A stretch of 64,000 nt of DNA from Streptomyces sp. CA-278952 (lineage in GTDB: Bacteria; Actinomycetota; Actinomycetes; Streptomycetales; Streptomycetaceae), in NCBI RefSeq assembly GCF_028747205.1, contig NZ_CP112880.1, forward strand, positions 6,324,001-6,388,000, given 5' to 3'. Positions 27,041 through 35,451 of this stretch are shown here, piece after piece. The stretch's first letter is position 1; each line of letters starts with the position of its first letter. The position numbers were made by a program, and so were the translations under genes. The notes below the pieces were generated by a model. The model searched no databases. It had not been told where the DNA came from and saw nothing but the letters and a program-made list of their open reading frames with translations.

Positions 27041-27849
27041 GCGGCAACATCGAGCTGTTGAACACCACCCTGGCCGCCACCAGGGCCGCGGACAGGGCGG
27101 CGCTCATCGCCTACCTCCCGGCGGGCTTCCCGACCGTCGACGGCGGCATCGAGGCGGTCAAGGCCGTCATCGCGGGCGGCGCGGACATCGTCGAGATCGG
27201 GCTCCCGCACAGCGACCCGGTCCTGGACGGGCCGGTCATCCAGACCGCCGACGACATCGCCCTGCGCGGCGGCGTCCGGATCGCCGACGTGATGCGCACG
27301 GTCCGCGAGGCGCACGAGGCCACCGGCGTCCCGATCCTGGTCATGACGTACTGGAACCCCATCGACCGCTACGGCGTCGAGCGCTTCACCGCCGAGCTGG
27401 CCGAGGCCGGCGGCGCCGGGTGCATCCTGCCCGACCTGCCGGTCCAGGAGTCCGCGCTCTGGCGCGAGCACGCCGACAAGCACGGCCTCGCGACCGTGTT
27501 CGTCGTCGCCCCCAGCAGTGAGGACGCCCGCCTCGCCACCATCACGGCGGCCGGGAGCGGCTTCGTCTACGCCGCGTCCCTGATGGGCGTCACCGGCACC
27601 CGCGCCTCCGTCGGCGCCCAGGCCCAGGACCTGGTGGGACGCACCCGCGCCACCACCGATCTCCCGGTCTGCGTCGGCCTCGGCGTCTCCAACGCGGCGC
27701 AGGCCGCCGAGGTCGCCGGGTTCGCGGACGGCGTCATCGTCGGCTCGGCCTTCGTCAAGGCCATGCTGGACGCCCCCGACGAGGCCGCCGGTCTCGCCGC
27801 CGTCCGCTCCCTGGCGGGCGAACTGGCCGAGGGTGTTCGAAAGCGCTGA
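27037..27849 (+). CDS. trpA: Tryptophan synthase alpha subunit
   Basis: TrpA cleaves indole-3-glycerol phosphate and passes indole through a tunnel to TrpB. The 270-residue barrel carries the catalytic Glu53 in [10 protein letters not shown] and Asp64 in VLDGPVIQ, and the phosphate loop [26 protein letters not shown] near 210. It starts at a GTG overlapping the trpB stop as GTGA. It is the last gene of the trp operon and is followed by a hairpin. Confidence 0.97.
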   Translation: MSGNIELLNTTLAATRAADRAALIAYLPAGFPTVDGGIEAVKAVIAGGADIVEIGLPHSDPVLDGPVIQTADDIALRGGVRIADVMRTVREAHEATGVPILVMTYWNPIDRYGVERFTAELAEAGGAGCILPDLPVQESALWREHADKHGLATVFVVAPSSEDARLATITAAGSGFVYAASLMGVTGTRASVGAQAQDLVGRTRATTDLPVCVGLGVSNAAQAAEVAGFADGVIVGSAFVKAMLDAPDEAAGLAAVRSLAGELAEGVRKR

Positions 27850-27882
27850 GCCCTTGAATCACCCGAATGGGTGGATTGTGGA

Positions 27883-27910
27883 CCGGGGAGGCGCGGAGGT
27901 GCCTCCCCGG
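27883..27910 (+). terminator. Hairpin between trpA and the DsbA-like gene
   Basis: A perfect 10-bp stem (CCGGGGAGGC with GCCTCCCCGG) around an 8-base loop is followed by TTCGTT. It lies 33 bp after the trpA stop and only 14 bp before the next start codon, so it may also affect translation of the downstream gene. Confidence 0.6.
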
Positions 27911-27924
27911 TTCGTTCCCCGGGT

Positions 27925-28794
27925 GTGAGCGACAAGATCCCTGAGGGAAACAGAAGCGCGCGCGAGCGCCTGGCCCAGCAGCGCGAGCGGGAGAAGGGGC
28001 GCGAGAAGCGCCGCCGGACCCTGATCGTCGCCTCGGCGGTGGTCGGGGTCCTCGCCCTGGCCGCCGTGGTCGGCCTGATCGCGGCCAACGCGGGCAAGGA
28101 CGACGGCGGCGACACCGCTTCCGGCCCCGCCATCGCCCCTTCGGGCGCGACCGGCGAGGACGCCCTGACCCTGCCGGTCGGCGCGGCGGACGCCCCGTCC
28201 ACCCTCACGATCTGGGAGGACTTCCGCTGCCCCGTCTGCGCCCAGTTCGAGACCGCCTTCCGGGACACCATCAAGGAGCTGACGGACGACGGCCGGCTCA
28301 AGGTGGAGTACCACCTGGCCACGATCATCGACGGCAATCTCGGCGGCAAGGGGTCGCTGCGCGCCGCCAACGCCGCCGCCTGCGCCCAGGACGCCGGCAA
28401 GTTCGCGCCGTACCACGACGTGCTCTTCGCCAACCAGCCCCCGGAGCCGGACGACGCCTTCGGCAAGAACAGCCGGCTGATCGAGCTGGCGGGCGAGGTC
28501 GAGGGGCTCGACACGCCGGGCTTCCGCAGCTGCGTGGAGGACGGCGAGCACGACAGCTGGGTGCAGAAGTCCGACACGGCGTTCCGCGAGGGCGGCTTCC
28601 AGGGCACGCCGACGGTGCTGCTCAACGGCGAGTCCGTCTTCCCGAGCAAGGGCGACGAGCAGATCTCCCCGGAGAATCTGAAGAAGTGGGTCGCCGCGGC
28701 CAACAAGGGCAAGAAGCCGGGCACCGCCACCCCGTCCGCCCCGGCCGACGGGTCCTCCGGCCCGGCCGACCCGTCGTCGGCCCCCGCTTCCTGA
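27925..28794 (+). CDS. Membrane-anchored DsbA-like thioredoxin-fold protein
   Basis: The 289-residue product has a highly basic cytoplasmic N-terminus (RERLAQQREREKGREKRRRT), one membrane helix (32-54) and an extracytoplasmic thioredoxin-like domain with the redox motif CPVC (Cys102, Cys105) in WEDFRCPVCAQFE. The cis-Pro loop is GTPTVLLNG near residue 230. The Ala/Pro/Ser tail looks disordered. Proteins of this type catalyse or assist disulfide formation in secreted proteins. It shares its direction with lgt, 97 bp downstream, also an envelope-biogenesis gene. Confidence 0.9.
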   Translation: MSDKIPEGNRSARERLAQQREREKGREKRRRTLIVASAVVGVLALAAVVGLIAANAGKDDGGDTASGPAIAPSGATGEDALTLPVGAADAPSTLTIWEDFRCPVCAQFETAFRDTIKELTDDGRLKVEYHLATIIDGNLGGKGSLRAANAAACAQDAGKFAPYHDVLFANQPPEPDDAFGKNSRLIELAGEVEGLDTPGFRSCVEDGEHDSWVQKSDTAFREGGFQGTPTVLLNGESVFPSKGDEQISPENLKKWVAAANKGKKPGTATPSAPADGSSGPADPSSAPAS

Positions 28795-28891
28795 CCGCGT
28801 CCGCGCCCGCCCGTGAGGCGGTCCTCGTTACCCAGACGTTGCCGGGTGGCTTGCCGTACCCACCGCCCGGCAGGGTAGCGTCGACCTCGCC

Positions 28892-29890
28892 ATGAATCTT
28901 GCCTTCATCCCCAGTCCGTCGACCGGCGTGATCGAGCTCGGCCCGATCCCGCTCCGCGGCTACGCGTTCTGCATCATCATCGGTGTCTTCGTCGCCGTCT
29001 GGTTCGGCAACAAGCGCTGGGTAGCCCGGGGCGGCAAAGCCGGCACCGTGGCCGACGTCGCCGTCTGGGCGGTGCCCTTCGGCCTCGTCGGCGGCCGGAT
29101 CTACCACGTGATCACCGACTACCAGCTGTACTTCAGCGACGGTGAGGACTGGGTCGACGCCTTCAAGATCTGGGAGGGCGGCCTCGGCATCTGGGGCGCC
29201 GTCGCCTTCGGCGCCGTCGGAGCCTGGATCGCCTGCCGCCGCCGGGGCATCCCGCTGCCCGCCTGGGCCGACGCACTGGCCCCGAGCCTCGCCATCGCCC
29301 AGGCCATCGGCCGCTGGGGCAACTGGTTCAACCAGGAGCTGTACGGCAAGCCCACCGATCTCCCCTGGGCGCTGGAGATCAGCGAGGGCCCGAACCGGGT
29401 CGCCGGGACGTACCACCCGACCTTCCTGTACGAGTCGCTGTGGTGCATCGGCGTCGCGCTCCTGGTCATCTGGGCCGACCGCCGCTTCCGGCTCGGCCAC
29501 GGACGGGCGTTCGCGCTGTACGTCGCCGCCTACTGCGCGGGACGCGGCTGGATCGAGTACATGCGGGTCGACGAGGCCCACCACATCCTCGGTCTCCGCC
29601 TGAACGTGTGGACCGCGATCATCGTCTTCGTCCTCGCCGTCGTCTACATCGTGATCTCCGCGAAGATCCGTCCGGGCCGCGAGGAGATCGTCGAGCCCGA
29701 CCGGGACGCCGCCCCCGCGAAGGGCTCCGGCCAGGACGGCCCCGACGAGGACGGCTCCGTGAAGGCGGACACCGACGAGCCGGACGCCGGGGCGAAGAAG
29801 GACCCGCTCACGAAGGACGGGCCCGGCAAGGACGCCACCGCCGAGAACTCCGAAGCGGCCGGCGCAGCCGGGGCAGCCGAGAAGAGCTGA
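28892..29890 (+). CDS. lgt: Prolipoprotein diacylglyceryl transferase
   Basis: Lgt attaches diacylglycerol to the lipobox cysteine of prolipoproteins in the membrane. The 332-residue product has about seven helices and the family signature GRWGNWFNQELYGKPT near residue 144, along with the LVGGRIYHVITD segment near 69 and HPTFLYESLW near 177. About 70 extra residues at the C-terminus are highly charged (KDPLTKDGPGKDATAENSE) and probably cytoplasmic. Start is the ATG at 28892. A 16-bp-stem hairpin terminates the gene. Confidence 0.96.
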   Translation: MNLAFIPSPSTGVIELGPIPLRGYAFCIIIGVFVAVWFGNKRWVARGGKAGTVADVAVWAVPFGLVGGRIYHVITDYQLYFSDGEDWVDAFKIWEGGLGIWGAVAFGAVGAWIACRRRGIPLPAWADALAPSLAIAQAIGRWGNWFNQELYGKPTDLPWALEISEGPNRVAGTYHPTFLYESLWCIGVALLVIWADRRFRLGHGRAFALYVAAYCAGRGWIEYMRVDEAHHILGLRLNVWTAIIVFVLAVVYIVISAKIRPGREEIVEPDRDAAPAKGSGQDGPDEDGSVKADTDEPDAGAKKDPLTKDGPGKDATAENSEAAGAAGAAEKS

Positions 29891-29927
29891 CCGGCCGCGC
29901 CCCTGGGCGCACCCCCGCACACCTCCC

Positions 29928-29969
29928 GCTCGCCGGGCGGGCCCGCAGTCTCAGGCCCGCCCGGCGAGC
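29928..29969. terminator. Bidirectional hairpin between lgt and the CitE-like gene
   Basis: A perfect 16-bp stem (29928-29943 with 29954-29969) around a 10-base loop lies between two convergent genes. Its right arm falls inside the last codons of the CitE-like gene. Confidence 0.8.
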
Positions 29970-30817
29970 GCGATCGTCCGGCGGGCGGACGCCACCACCG
30001 CCGCGTCCACGAACCTCCCGTCCGGCAGCGCCAGCGCCCCGGCCTCCACCGCCGAGGCCGCGACGATCTCCTCGGCCGCCTCGATCTCCTCGGCCGTCGG
30101 CCGGAACGCCCGCTCGATCACCGGCAGCTGGCGCGGGTGGATCGCCGCCCGGCCCAGCATCCCGAGCGCCCGTCCCCGCCCGCACGACGTCCACAGCCCG
30201 TCCAGGTCCCGGATGTCCGGGAAGACCGACTGCGCGGGAGGTGGCAGCGCGGCCGCCCGGGCCGCCACCACGACGCGGCTGCGCGGCCAGTCGAGCCCGG
30301 CGTCCTCCCGTACGCCCAGATCCGCCCGCAGATCCGCCTCGCCCAGGGCGATGCCGTGCACGGCGTGATGGGCCGAGGCGATCGAGTACGCGTGCTCGAT
30401 CGCGAGCGCCGACTCCAACAGCGGGTACAGCGCCACGCCCGGGGCCAAGGCCGCCACATGGGACACCGAGACCGCATGGGTGATCTTCGGCAGCCGGAAC
30501 GCGGTCAGGCCCGGTAGCTCCGCCAGCGCCCGGATGTCGTCCTCGCCGTGCACCCGGACATGGACCGGCACCGCGTCCGGGGCCGCCGTGACCTGGTCGC
30601 CGAGGAGTTCGGCGGTGGCGGAGCGCGCGTACTCCTTACGGTCCGGGGCGACGGCGTCCTCCAGGTCGACGATCACCACGTCCGCCCCGCTGCCCAGCGC
30701 CTTGGCCACCACCTCCGGCCGGTCCCCGGGCACGTACAGCCAGGTCAGCGGCGGCCGTCCGGCGGGTGGCGGCGGGCCCTCGGGCAACGGCGGGGCGGGG
30801 ATCGGCCGGCCGGTCAC
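29951..30817 (-). CDS. CitE-like HpcH/HpaI aldolase/citrate lyase family protein
   Basis: The 288-residue TIM barrel resembles CitE-type CoA-ester lyases that cleave citramalyl- or malyl-CoA-like esters. Visible landmarks are LYVPGDRPEVVAKALGSGADVVIVDLEDAVAP (about 27-58), VRVHGEDD near 88, LPKITHA, PLLESALAIEHAYSIAS near 130 and ALGEADLRADLG, which provide the phosphate and magnesium ligands. It has no CitD/CitF partners, so it is not a classical citrate lyase. Its GTG at 30817 overlaps the stop of the CaiB-type gene, so the two CoA-chemistry genes are coupled. Confidence 0.88.
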   Translation of the reverse strand: MTGRPIPAPPLPEGPPPPAGRPPLTWLYVPGDRPEVVAKALGSGADVVIVDLEDAVAPDRKEYARSATAELLGDQVTAAPDAVPVHVRVHGEDDIRALAELPGLTAFRLPKITHAVSVSHVAALAPGVALYPLLESALAIEHAYSIASAHHAVHGIALGEADLRADLGVREDAGLDWPRSRVVVAARAAALPPPAQSVFPDIRDLDGLWTSCGRGRALGMLGRAAIHPRQLPVIERAFRPTAEEIEAAEEIVAASAVEAGALALPDGRFVDAAVVASARRTIALAGRA

Positions 30818-32013
30818 AGCGCCCCCTGGTCCCGCAGCGCCGCGATCCGGGTCTCCGAGAGGCCGAGGCGGGCCAGGATCTCCTCGGTGTCCGCACCGTG
30901 CGGCCGGCCGGCCCACCGGATCCGGCCGGGGGTCTCCGAGAGCCGGAAGAGGACGTTCTGCATCCGCAGCGGCCCCAGCTCCGGGTCGTCGACCTCGGTG
31001 ACGGTGTCCAGCGCCCGGTACTGCGGGTCCTCCATCACCTCCCGTACGTCGTGGACCGGGGCGACGGCCGCCTCCGCCTTCTCGAAGCCGCCCAGCACCT
31101 CCTCGCGGCTGTGCCGCGAGATCCAGTGGCCCACGGCCGCGTCCAGCTCCTCGGTGTGCTCGGCCCGGGTGGTGCCCGCGCCGAACCAGGGTTCGTCGAT
31201 CAGGTCGGGGCGGCCGACCAGGCGCATCACCCGCTCCGCGACGGACTGGGCGGAGGTGGAGACCGCGACCCAGTGGCCGTCGGCGGTGCGGTAGGTGTTG
31301 CGCGGGGCGTTGTTGCGGGAGCGGTTGCCGGTGCGCGGCTGGACGTAACCGAGCTGGTCGTACCAGAGCGGCTGCGGTCCCAGCACGGTGAGGATCGGCT
31401 CGATGATCGCCAGGTCCACCACCTGCCCCTCGCCGGTCTTCTCGCGCCCCGCGAGCGCGGCCATCACCGCGTACGCCGTGGCCAGCGCCGCGATGGAGTC
31501 CGCGAGCCCGAACGGCGGCAGCGTCGGCGGCCCGTCCGGCTCCCCGGTCATCGCCGCGAAGCCGCTCATCGCCTCGGCGAGGGTGCCGAAGCCGGGGCGG
31601 TGGGCGTACGGCCCGAACTGGCCGAAGCCGGTGACCCTGGCCAGCACCAGACGCGGGTTGACGGCGTGCAGCTCCTCGGGGCCCAGGCCCCAGCGCTCCA
31701 GGGTCCCGGGCCGGAAGTTCTCGATGATCACATCCGTCCCGGCGGCCAGCTCCAACAGCACGTCCCGGCCGCCGGGCGCGGACAGGTCGAGGGTCAGGTT
31801 GCGCTTGTTGCGGCCGAGCAGCTTCCACCACAGGCCGATCCCGTCCTTGGCGGGCCCGTGCCCGCGCGAGGGGTCCGGCTTGCGGGGGTGCTCGACCTTG
31901 ATCACATCGGCGCCGAAGTCCCCGAGCATGGTGGCGGCGAGCGGTCCGGCGAAGAGGGTGGCCAGGTCGATGACGCTCAGCCCGGTCAGGGGTCCTGCTG
32001 CGGTGGCGCTCAT
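30814..32013 (-). CDS. CaiB/BaiF (family III) CoA-transferase
   Basis: The 399-residue product matches family III CoA-transferases, which move CoA between carboxylic acids without a ping-pong acyl donor step. Characteristic segments are LSVIDLATLFAGPLAATMLGDFGADVIKVEHP (12-43), VIIENFRPGTLERWGLG near 95, and LADSIAALATAYAVMAAL, where Asp172 is the expected catalytic residue. Start is the ATG at 32013, overlapping the ribokinase stop. Followed by a CitE-like lyase, it could activate a dicarboxylic acid for cleavage. That substrate is not evident. Confidence 0.9.
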   Translation of the reverse strand: MSATAAGPLTGLSVIDLATLFAGPLAATMLGDFGADVIKVEHPRKPDPSRGHGPAKDGIGLWWKLLGRNKRNLTLDLSAPGGRDVLLELAAGTDVIIENFRPGTLERWGLGPEELHAVNPRLVLARVTGFGQFGPYAHRPGFGTLAEAMSGFAAMTGEPDGPPTLPPFGLADSIAALATAYAVMAALAGREKTGEGQVVDLAIIEPILTVLGPQPLWYDQLGYVQPRTGNRSRNNAPRNTYRTADGHWVAVSTSAQSVAERVMRLVGRPDLIDEPWFGAGTTRAEHTEELDAAVGHWISRHSREEVLGGFEKAEAAVAPVHDVREVMEDPQYRALDTVTEVDDPELGPLRMQNVLFRLSETPGRIRWAGRPHGADTEEILARLGLSETRIAALRDQGAL

Positions 32014-32894
32014 GAGGCCTCGATCTCGCTGCGGTAGGGCATGGACGTGGACGCGCCGGGCTTCTGGACGCAGAGCGCGGCGGCCGAGGAGGCGAACGCC
32101 ACGGCCTTGGCCACCGGCCGCCCCTCGCCGAGCGCCACGGCCAGCGCCCCGACGAAGGTGTCCCCGGCGCCGGTCGTGTCGACGGTGGTCACCGAAGGTG
32201 CCGCGAAGAGCACCGGCTCGCCGCCCCGGGCCGCGTACAGGCAGCCCTTCGCGCCGAGCGTGACGATGATCTCGGGCACCCGGCGGAGCAGGATCTGGGC
32301 GGCGGCGTGCGGTTCGGCCTGCCCGGACAGCTCGGCGGCCTCGTGCTCGTTTGGCACCAACAGGTCGATGTGGTCGAGGAGTTCATCGGGCAGGGGCTGT
32401 GCGGGCGAAGGGGTGAGGATGGTCCGTACCCCCTGGGCCCGGGCCGCGCGGGCTCCCTCGACGACGGCGGGCAGGGGGAGTTCGAGCTGCATCAGCAGCA
32501 GATCGGCTGCGGCGATCGCGGCGATCTCCCCGGGCCCCAGCGCGGTGACGACGCCGTTCGCGCCGGGGACCACCACGATCGCGTTGGCCCCGGTGTCGTC
32601 CACCACGATGTGCGCGGTGCCGCTGGGGCCCTCGGCGGTGTGCAGGAGGTCGGTGTCCACCCCCGCGTGTTCGAGGCCGTCGCGCAGCAGGACGCCGTAG
32701 GCGTCGTCGCCGACCGCGCCGATCATCGTCACCTCCCCGCCCGCGCGGGCGGCGGCGACGGCCTGGTTGGCGCCCTTGCCGCCGGGGACCGTCCGGAACT
32801 CCCGGCCGGTGACGGTCTCGCCGCGCCCGGGGGCGCGGGGCGTATACGCGACGAGGTCCATGTTGGTGCTGCCGAGCACCGCGATGCGGGTCAT
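32010..32894 (-). CDS. rbsK: Ribokinase
   Basis: The 294-residue PfkB-family kinase carries the two family signatures: GGKGANQAVAAARAGG (38-53) and DTTGAGDTFVGAL (239-251), with the catalytic base at Asp245. Similarity is strongest to ribokinase (SxNxDLVAYTPRAPGRGETVTG at the start). No ribose ABC transporter or RbsD adjoins it. Instead it lies directly downstream of four ADP-ribosylglycohydrolase genes, with 4-bp overlaps on both sides. Phosphorylation of ribose released by those enzymes is a plausible role. Confidence 0.9.
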   Translation of the reverse strand: MTRIAVLGSTNMDLVAYTPRAPGRGETVTGREFRTVPGGKGANQAVAAARAGGEVTMIGAVGDDAYGVLLRDGLEHAGVDTDLLHTAEGPSGTAHIVVDDTGANAIVVVPGANGVVTALGPGEIAAIAAADLLLMQLELPLPAVVEGARAARAQGVRTILTPSPAQPLPDELLDHIDLLVPNEHEAAELSGQAEPHAAAQILLRRVPEIIVTLGAKGCLYAARGGEPVLFAAPSVTTVDTTGAGDTFVGALAVALGEGRPVAKAVAFASSAAALCVQKPGASTSMPYRSEIEAS

Positions 32895-34258
32895 GGGCGC
32901 AGAGCCTCCTGGTGGGTCAGTGCGGCGAGGGTGTCGAACCCGGTCCGGTCGTAGCCGGGTACGGAGGTGGTGAGCCGGTTCTTCAGCGGGGCCGTCCAGT
33001 GTTCGGGCAGGGCGTCCGGCCCGCCCGCCAGGAGTCCGGCCAGCGATCCGGCGGTCGCCCCGTTGGAGTCGGTGTCCCAGCCGCCGGAGACCGCGAGGCC
33101 GATTCCCCGGGTGAAGTCGCCGTCGGCGTGGGTGAGGGCGGCGGCCAGCAGCGCGGCGTTGGGCAGCACGTGCACCCAGTGGTGGGTGTCCGCGTAGACG
33201 GCGTGCAGCCGGTCCACGACGGTGTCGAACTCCCTTTCCGTACGGGCCGTTTCGATGCCGAGGCGGATCGCGCGGGCGTACCGCGAGTGCGGCGGCACCA
33301 CCCGCAGCCCGGCGGCCAGACAGCCGTGCACATCGCTCTCGCCGCCGGCCGCGACGGCGAGGGCCGCCGCTGTGAACATCGCGCCGTAGACCCCGTTGCC
33401 GGTGTGGGTGAGGACCGCGTCGCGGTGGGCCTGTGCGGCGGCTCCGGCCGGGTCGCCGGGGTGGGTCCAGCCGTGCACGTCGGCCCGGATCTGCGCGCCG
33501 ATCCACTCCCGGAACGGGTTGCGGCGGCGCGCGGTCTCCGGGGGCTCGACGCCCGCCAGGAGGTTGCCGTACGCGATCCGCTCGGCGGTGAACGTACGGC
33601 CCGCCGGGAGTTCGTCCAGCCAGAGCCGGGCCAGGTCCGCGGTGGTAAAGGAGCGGCCGTGCCGCTGGAGCAACAGCAGGGTGAGGAGCGGATAGTTGAG
33701 GTCGTCGTCCTCCGGCATGCCGTCGATGTTCTCGGCCAGGGACGTGGATGCCGAGCGGCGGTTCCAGGGGTGGGCGGCCAGCAGTTCGGCCGGTACGCCG
33801 TGTGCGGTGAACCAGCTGGTCGGGGGCCAGTCGCCGGTGGCGCGGGCCAGGGCGCGGATGCCCTCCAGCGGCAGCTTCTCGACCGGTTTGCCGAGCAGGC
33901 AGCCCGCCGCCCGGCCGAGCCACGCCGCGTGCAGCCGGTCCCGGCCGACGGCGGGTGCGCTGTCCACCGGGCCGGGCCAGTGCGGGCAGGCGGCCACGAT
34001 CTCGTCCAGCCCGGTCGGCTCATCGGCCGCCAACGGCGAAGCCAGCAGGGCGAGTTCGTCGAGAAGTCGTTCGGCCAGCGCACGCAGGCGCGGCGGTGCG
34101 GCCGGCTCGGATGCGCCTGCCCGGGCCGGGGCGGGGTCGCCCCCGGCCGCGTACCACCGCTCCTCGATCTCCCGGGCGTCCCGGCCGTCCTGTGCGGCCT
34201 GCCGCAGCTCGTGGCCGACCAGGTCCTCGGGCTGCACCCAGGTGAGGCGGACGTTCAC
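32891..34258 (-). CDS. ADP-ribosylglycohydrolase family protein (divergent, first of four in map order)
   Basis: The 455-residue product has an N-terminal extension of about 110 residues before the core starts at RLHAAWLGRAAGCLLGKPVEKL. The metal-binding TDDT motif of the family is replaced by a degenerate EDDDLNYPLLTLLLLQRHG segment. The C-terminal Asp pair is kept in SGGWDTDSNGATAGSLAGLLAG. GNGVYGAMFTAAALA is the central helix. Substrate specificity therefore probably differs from classical DraG/ARH enzymes. It overlaps its upstream neighbour and the ribokinase by 4 bp each. Confidence 0.87.
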   Translation of the reverse strand: MNVRLTWVQPEDLVGHELRQAAQDGRDAREIEERWYAAGGDPAPARAGASEPAAPPRLRALAERLLDELALLASPLAADEPTGLDEIVAACPHWPGPVDSAPAVGRDRLHAAWLGRAAGCLLGKPVEKLPLEGIRALARATGDWPPTSWFTAHGVPAELLAAHPWNRRSASTSLAENIDGMPEDDDLNYPLLTLLLLQRHGRSFTTADLARLWLDELPAGRTFTAERIAYGNLLAGVEPPETARRRNPFREWIGAQIRADVHGWTHPGDPAGAAAQAHRDAVLTHTGNGVYGAMFTAAALAVAAGGESDVHGCLAAGLRVVPPHSRYARAIRLGIETARTEREFDTVVDRLHAVYADTHHWVHVLPNAALLAAALTHADGDFTRGIGLAVSGGWDTDSNGATAGSLAGLLAGGPDALPEHWTAPLKNRLTTSVPGYDRTGFDTLAALTHQEALRP

Positions 34259-35451
34259 CGCTCACCGGCCAGTGCGCCGAACGCCTGCTCATGGGCCCGG
34301 CGGCGCTCCAGGTCCCGGGCGAAGACCTCCCGGGCGACCTGTGCCAGCACCCTCGCCGGGGTGTCCAGGTCCAGTCGGCTCGCCTCCGCGACCGTGGCGG
34401 CCCAGTCGGCGGGGACCTCGCCGCCCAGGGCGCCCGCGATCGCCCCGCTCATCGTCGCGATGGAGTCGCAGTCCCGCCCGTAGTTCACCGAACCGAGCAC
34501 CGTGCGCCGGTAGTCACCGCACCCGACCAGCAACATGCCCAGCGCGATGGGCAGTTCCTCGATGGCGTGCAGCCGGGAGGGGCGGCGCGCGCCGAGCGAG
34601 GGGCTCCGGTAGTCGGGGCCGACCGTGTCGAAGGGCTCCACGGCCGCCCGCAGCGGGGCGAGCGCGGTCTCGAAGTCCTCGTGGCGCACGGCCACTTCGG
34701 CCACCGCCTCGATCGCGGACCGGGTGCCGTCCCTGGCCGTGGAGAGGGCCGCGTCGACCACGGTGCCGGGGGTGGCGCCCGGGCGGCAGGCGGCGGCGAC
34801 GGCGGCGGCGAAGACCCCGGCGGCCTCCCGGCCGTAGGAGGACTGGTGGGGGGCCGCGACCTCCAGCGCCTCGGCGTACGCGGCCTCCGGGTGGCCGGCG
34901 TTGACCAGGCCGACCGGCGCCATGTACATCGCCGCCCCGCAGTTGACGATGTTGCCCGCACCGGCCTCCCGCGGGTCCACGTGCCCGTAGTGCAGCCGGG
35001 CCACGATCCACTTCTCCGCCAGGAAGATCCGCTGGAGGGGGAGCGCGTCCGCCTCCAGCTCGGGGATCCAGCGGGGCGACAGCAGGTCCGGGACGAGGTG
35101 GTCCGCGACGGCGTACGCGTCGAGGTGGTCGCGGACCCGGTCGTAGACCCGGATCAGGGCGTGGGTCATCAGGGTGTCGTCGGTGACGTGCCCGTCGCCC
35201 TTGTGATATGGGGCGATGGGGCGCGCGGTGCGCCAGTCCTCGCCGAACCAGGGGCCGACGATCCCGGTCACCCGGCCGCCGTGGCGCTCGGCGATCTGGT
35301 CGGGGGTCCAGCCCTCGACCGGGCCGCCGAGGGCGTCGCCGACGGCGGCTCCGACGAGGGCCCGGCGGACGCGTTCATCGAGTCCGGGCGTGGTGGGGGA
35401 GGAGAGGTGCGGGGCCGAGAGAGCGGCTTCCATGGCTGTTGTGGGCGTCAT
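34255..35451 (-). CDS. ADP-ribosylglycohydrolase family protein (canonical motifs)
   Basis: The 398-residue product keeps the full family signature: ALVGAAVGDALGGPVEGW (31-48), TDDT at 90-93 in GHVTDDTLMTHALI, GAAMYMAPVGLVNAGHPEAAYAEAL in the middle and NYGRDCDSIATMSGAIAGALGG near 340. These provide the two-magnesium site that hydrolyses N- or O-ADP-ribosyl bonds. Start is set at the ATG at 35451, although this overlaps the preceding gene by 77 bp. An ATG at 35433 is an alternative. It runs without a gap into the divergent paralogue downstream. Confidence 0.9.
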   Translation of the reverse strand: MTPTTAMEAALSAPHLSSPTTPGLDERVRRALVGAAVGDALGGPVEGWTPDQIAERHGGRVTGIVGPWFGEDWRTARPIAPYHKGDGHVTDDTLMTHALIRVYDRVRDHLDAYAVADHLVPDLLSPRWIPELEADALPLQRIFLAEKWIVARLHYGHVDPREAGAGNIVNCGAAMYMAPVGLVNAGHPEAAYAEALEVAAPHQSSYGREAAGVFAAAVAAACRPGATPGTVVDAALSTARDGTRSAIEAVAEVAVRHEDFETALAPLRAAVEPFDTVGPDYRSPSLGARRPSRLHAIEELPIALGMLLVGCGDYRRTVLGSVNYGRDCDSIATMSGAIAGALGGEVPADWAATVAEASRLDLDTPARVLAQVAREVFARDLERRRAHEQAFGALAGER

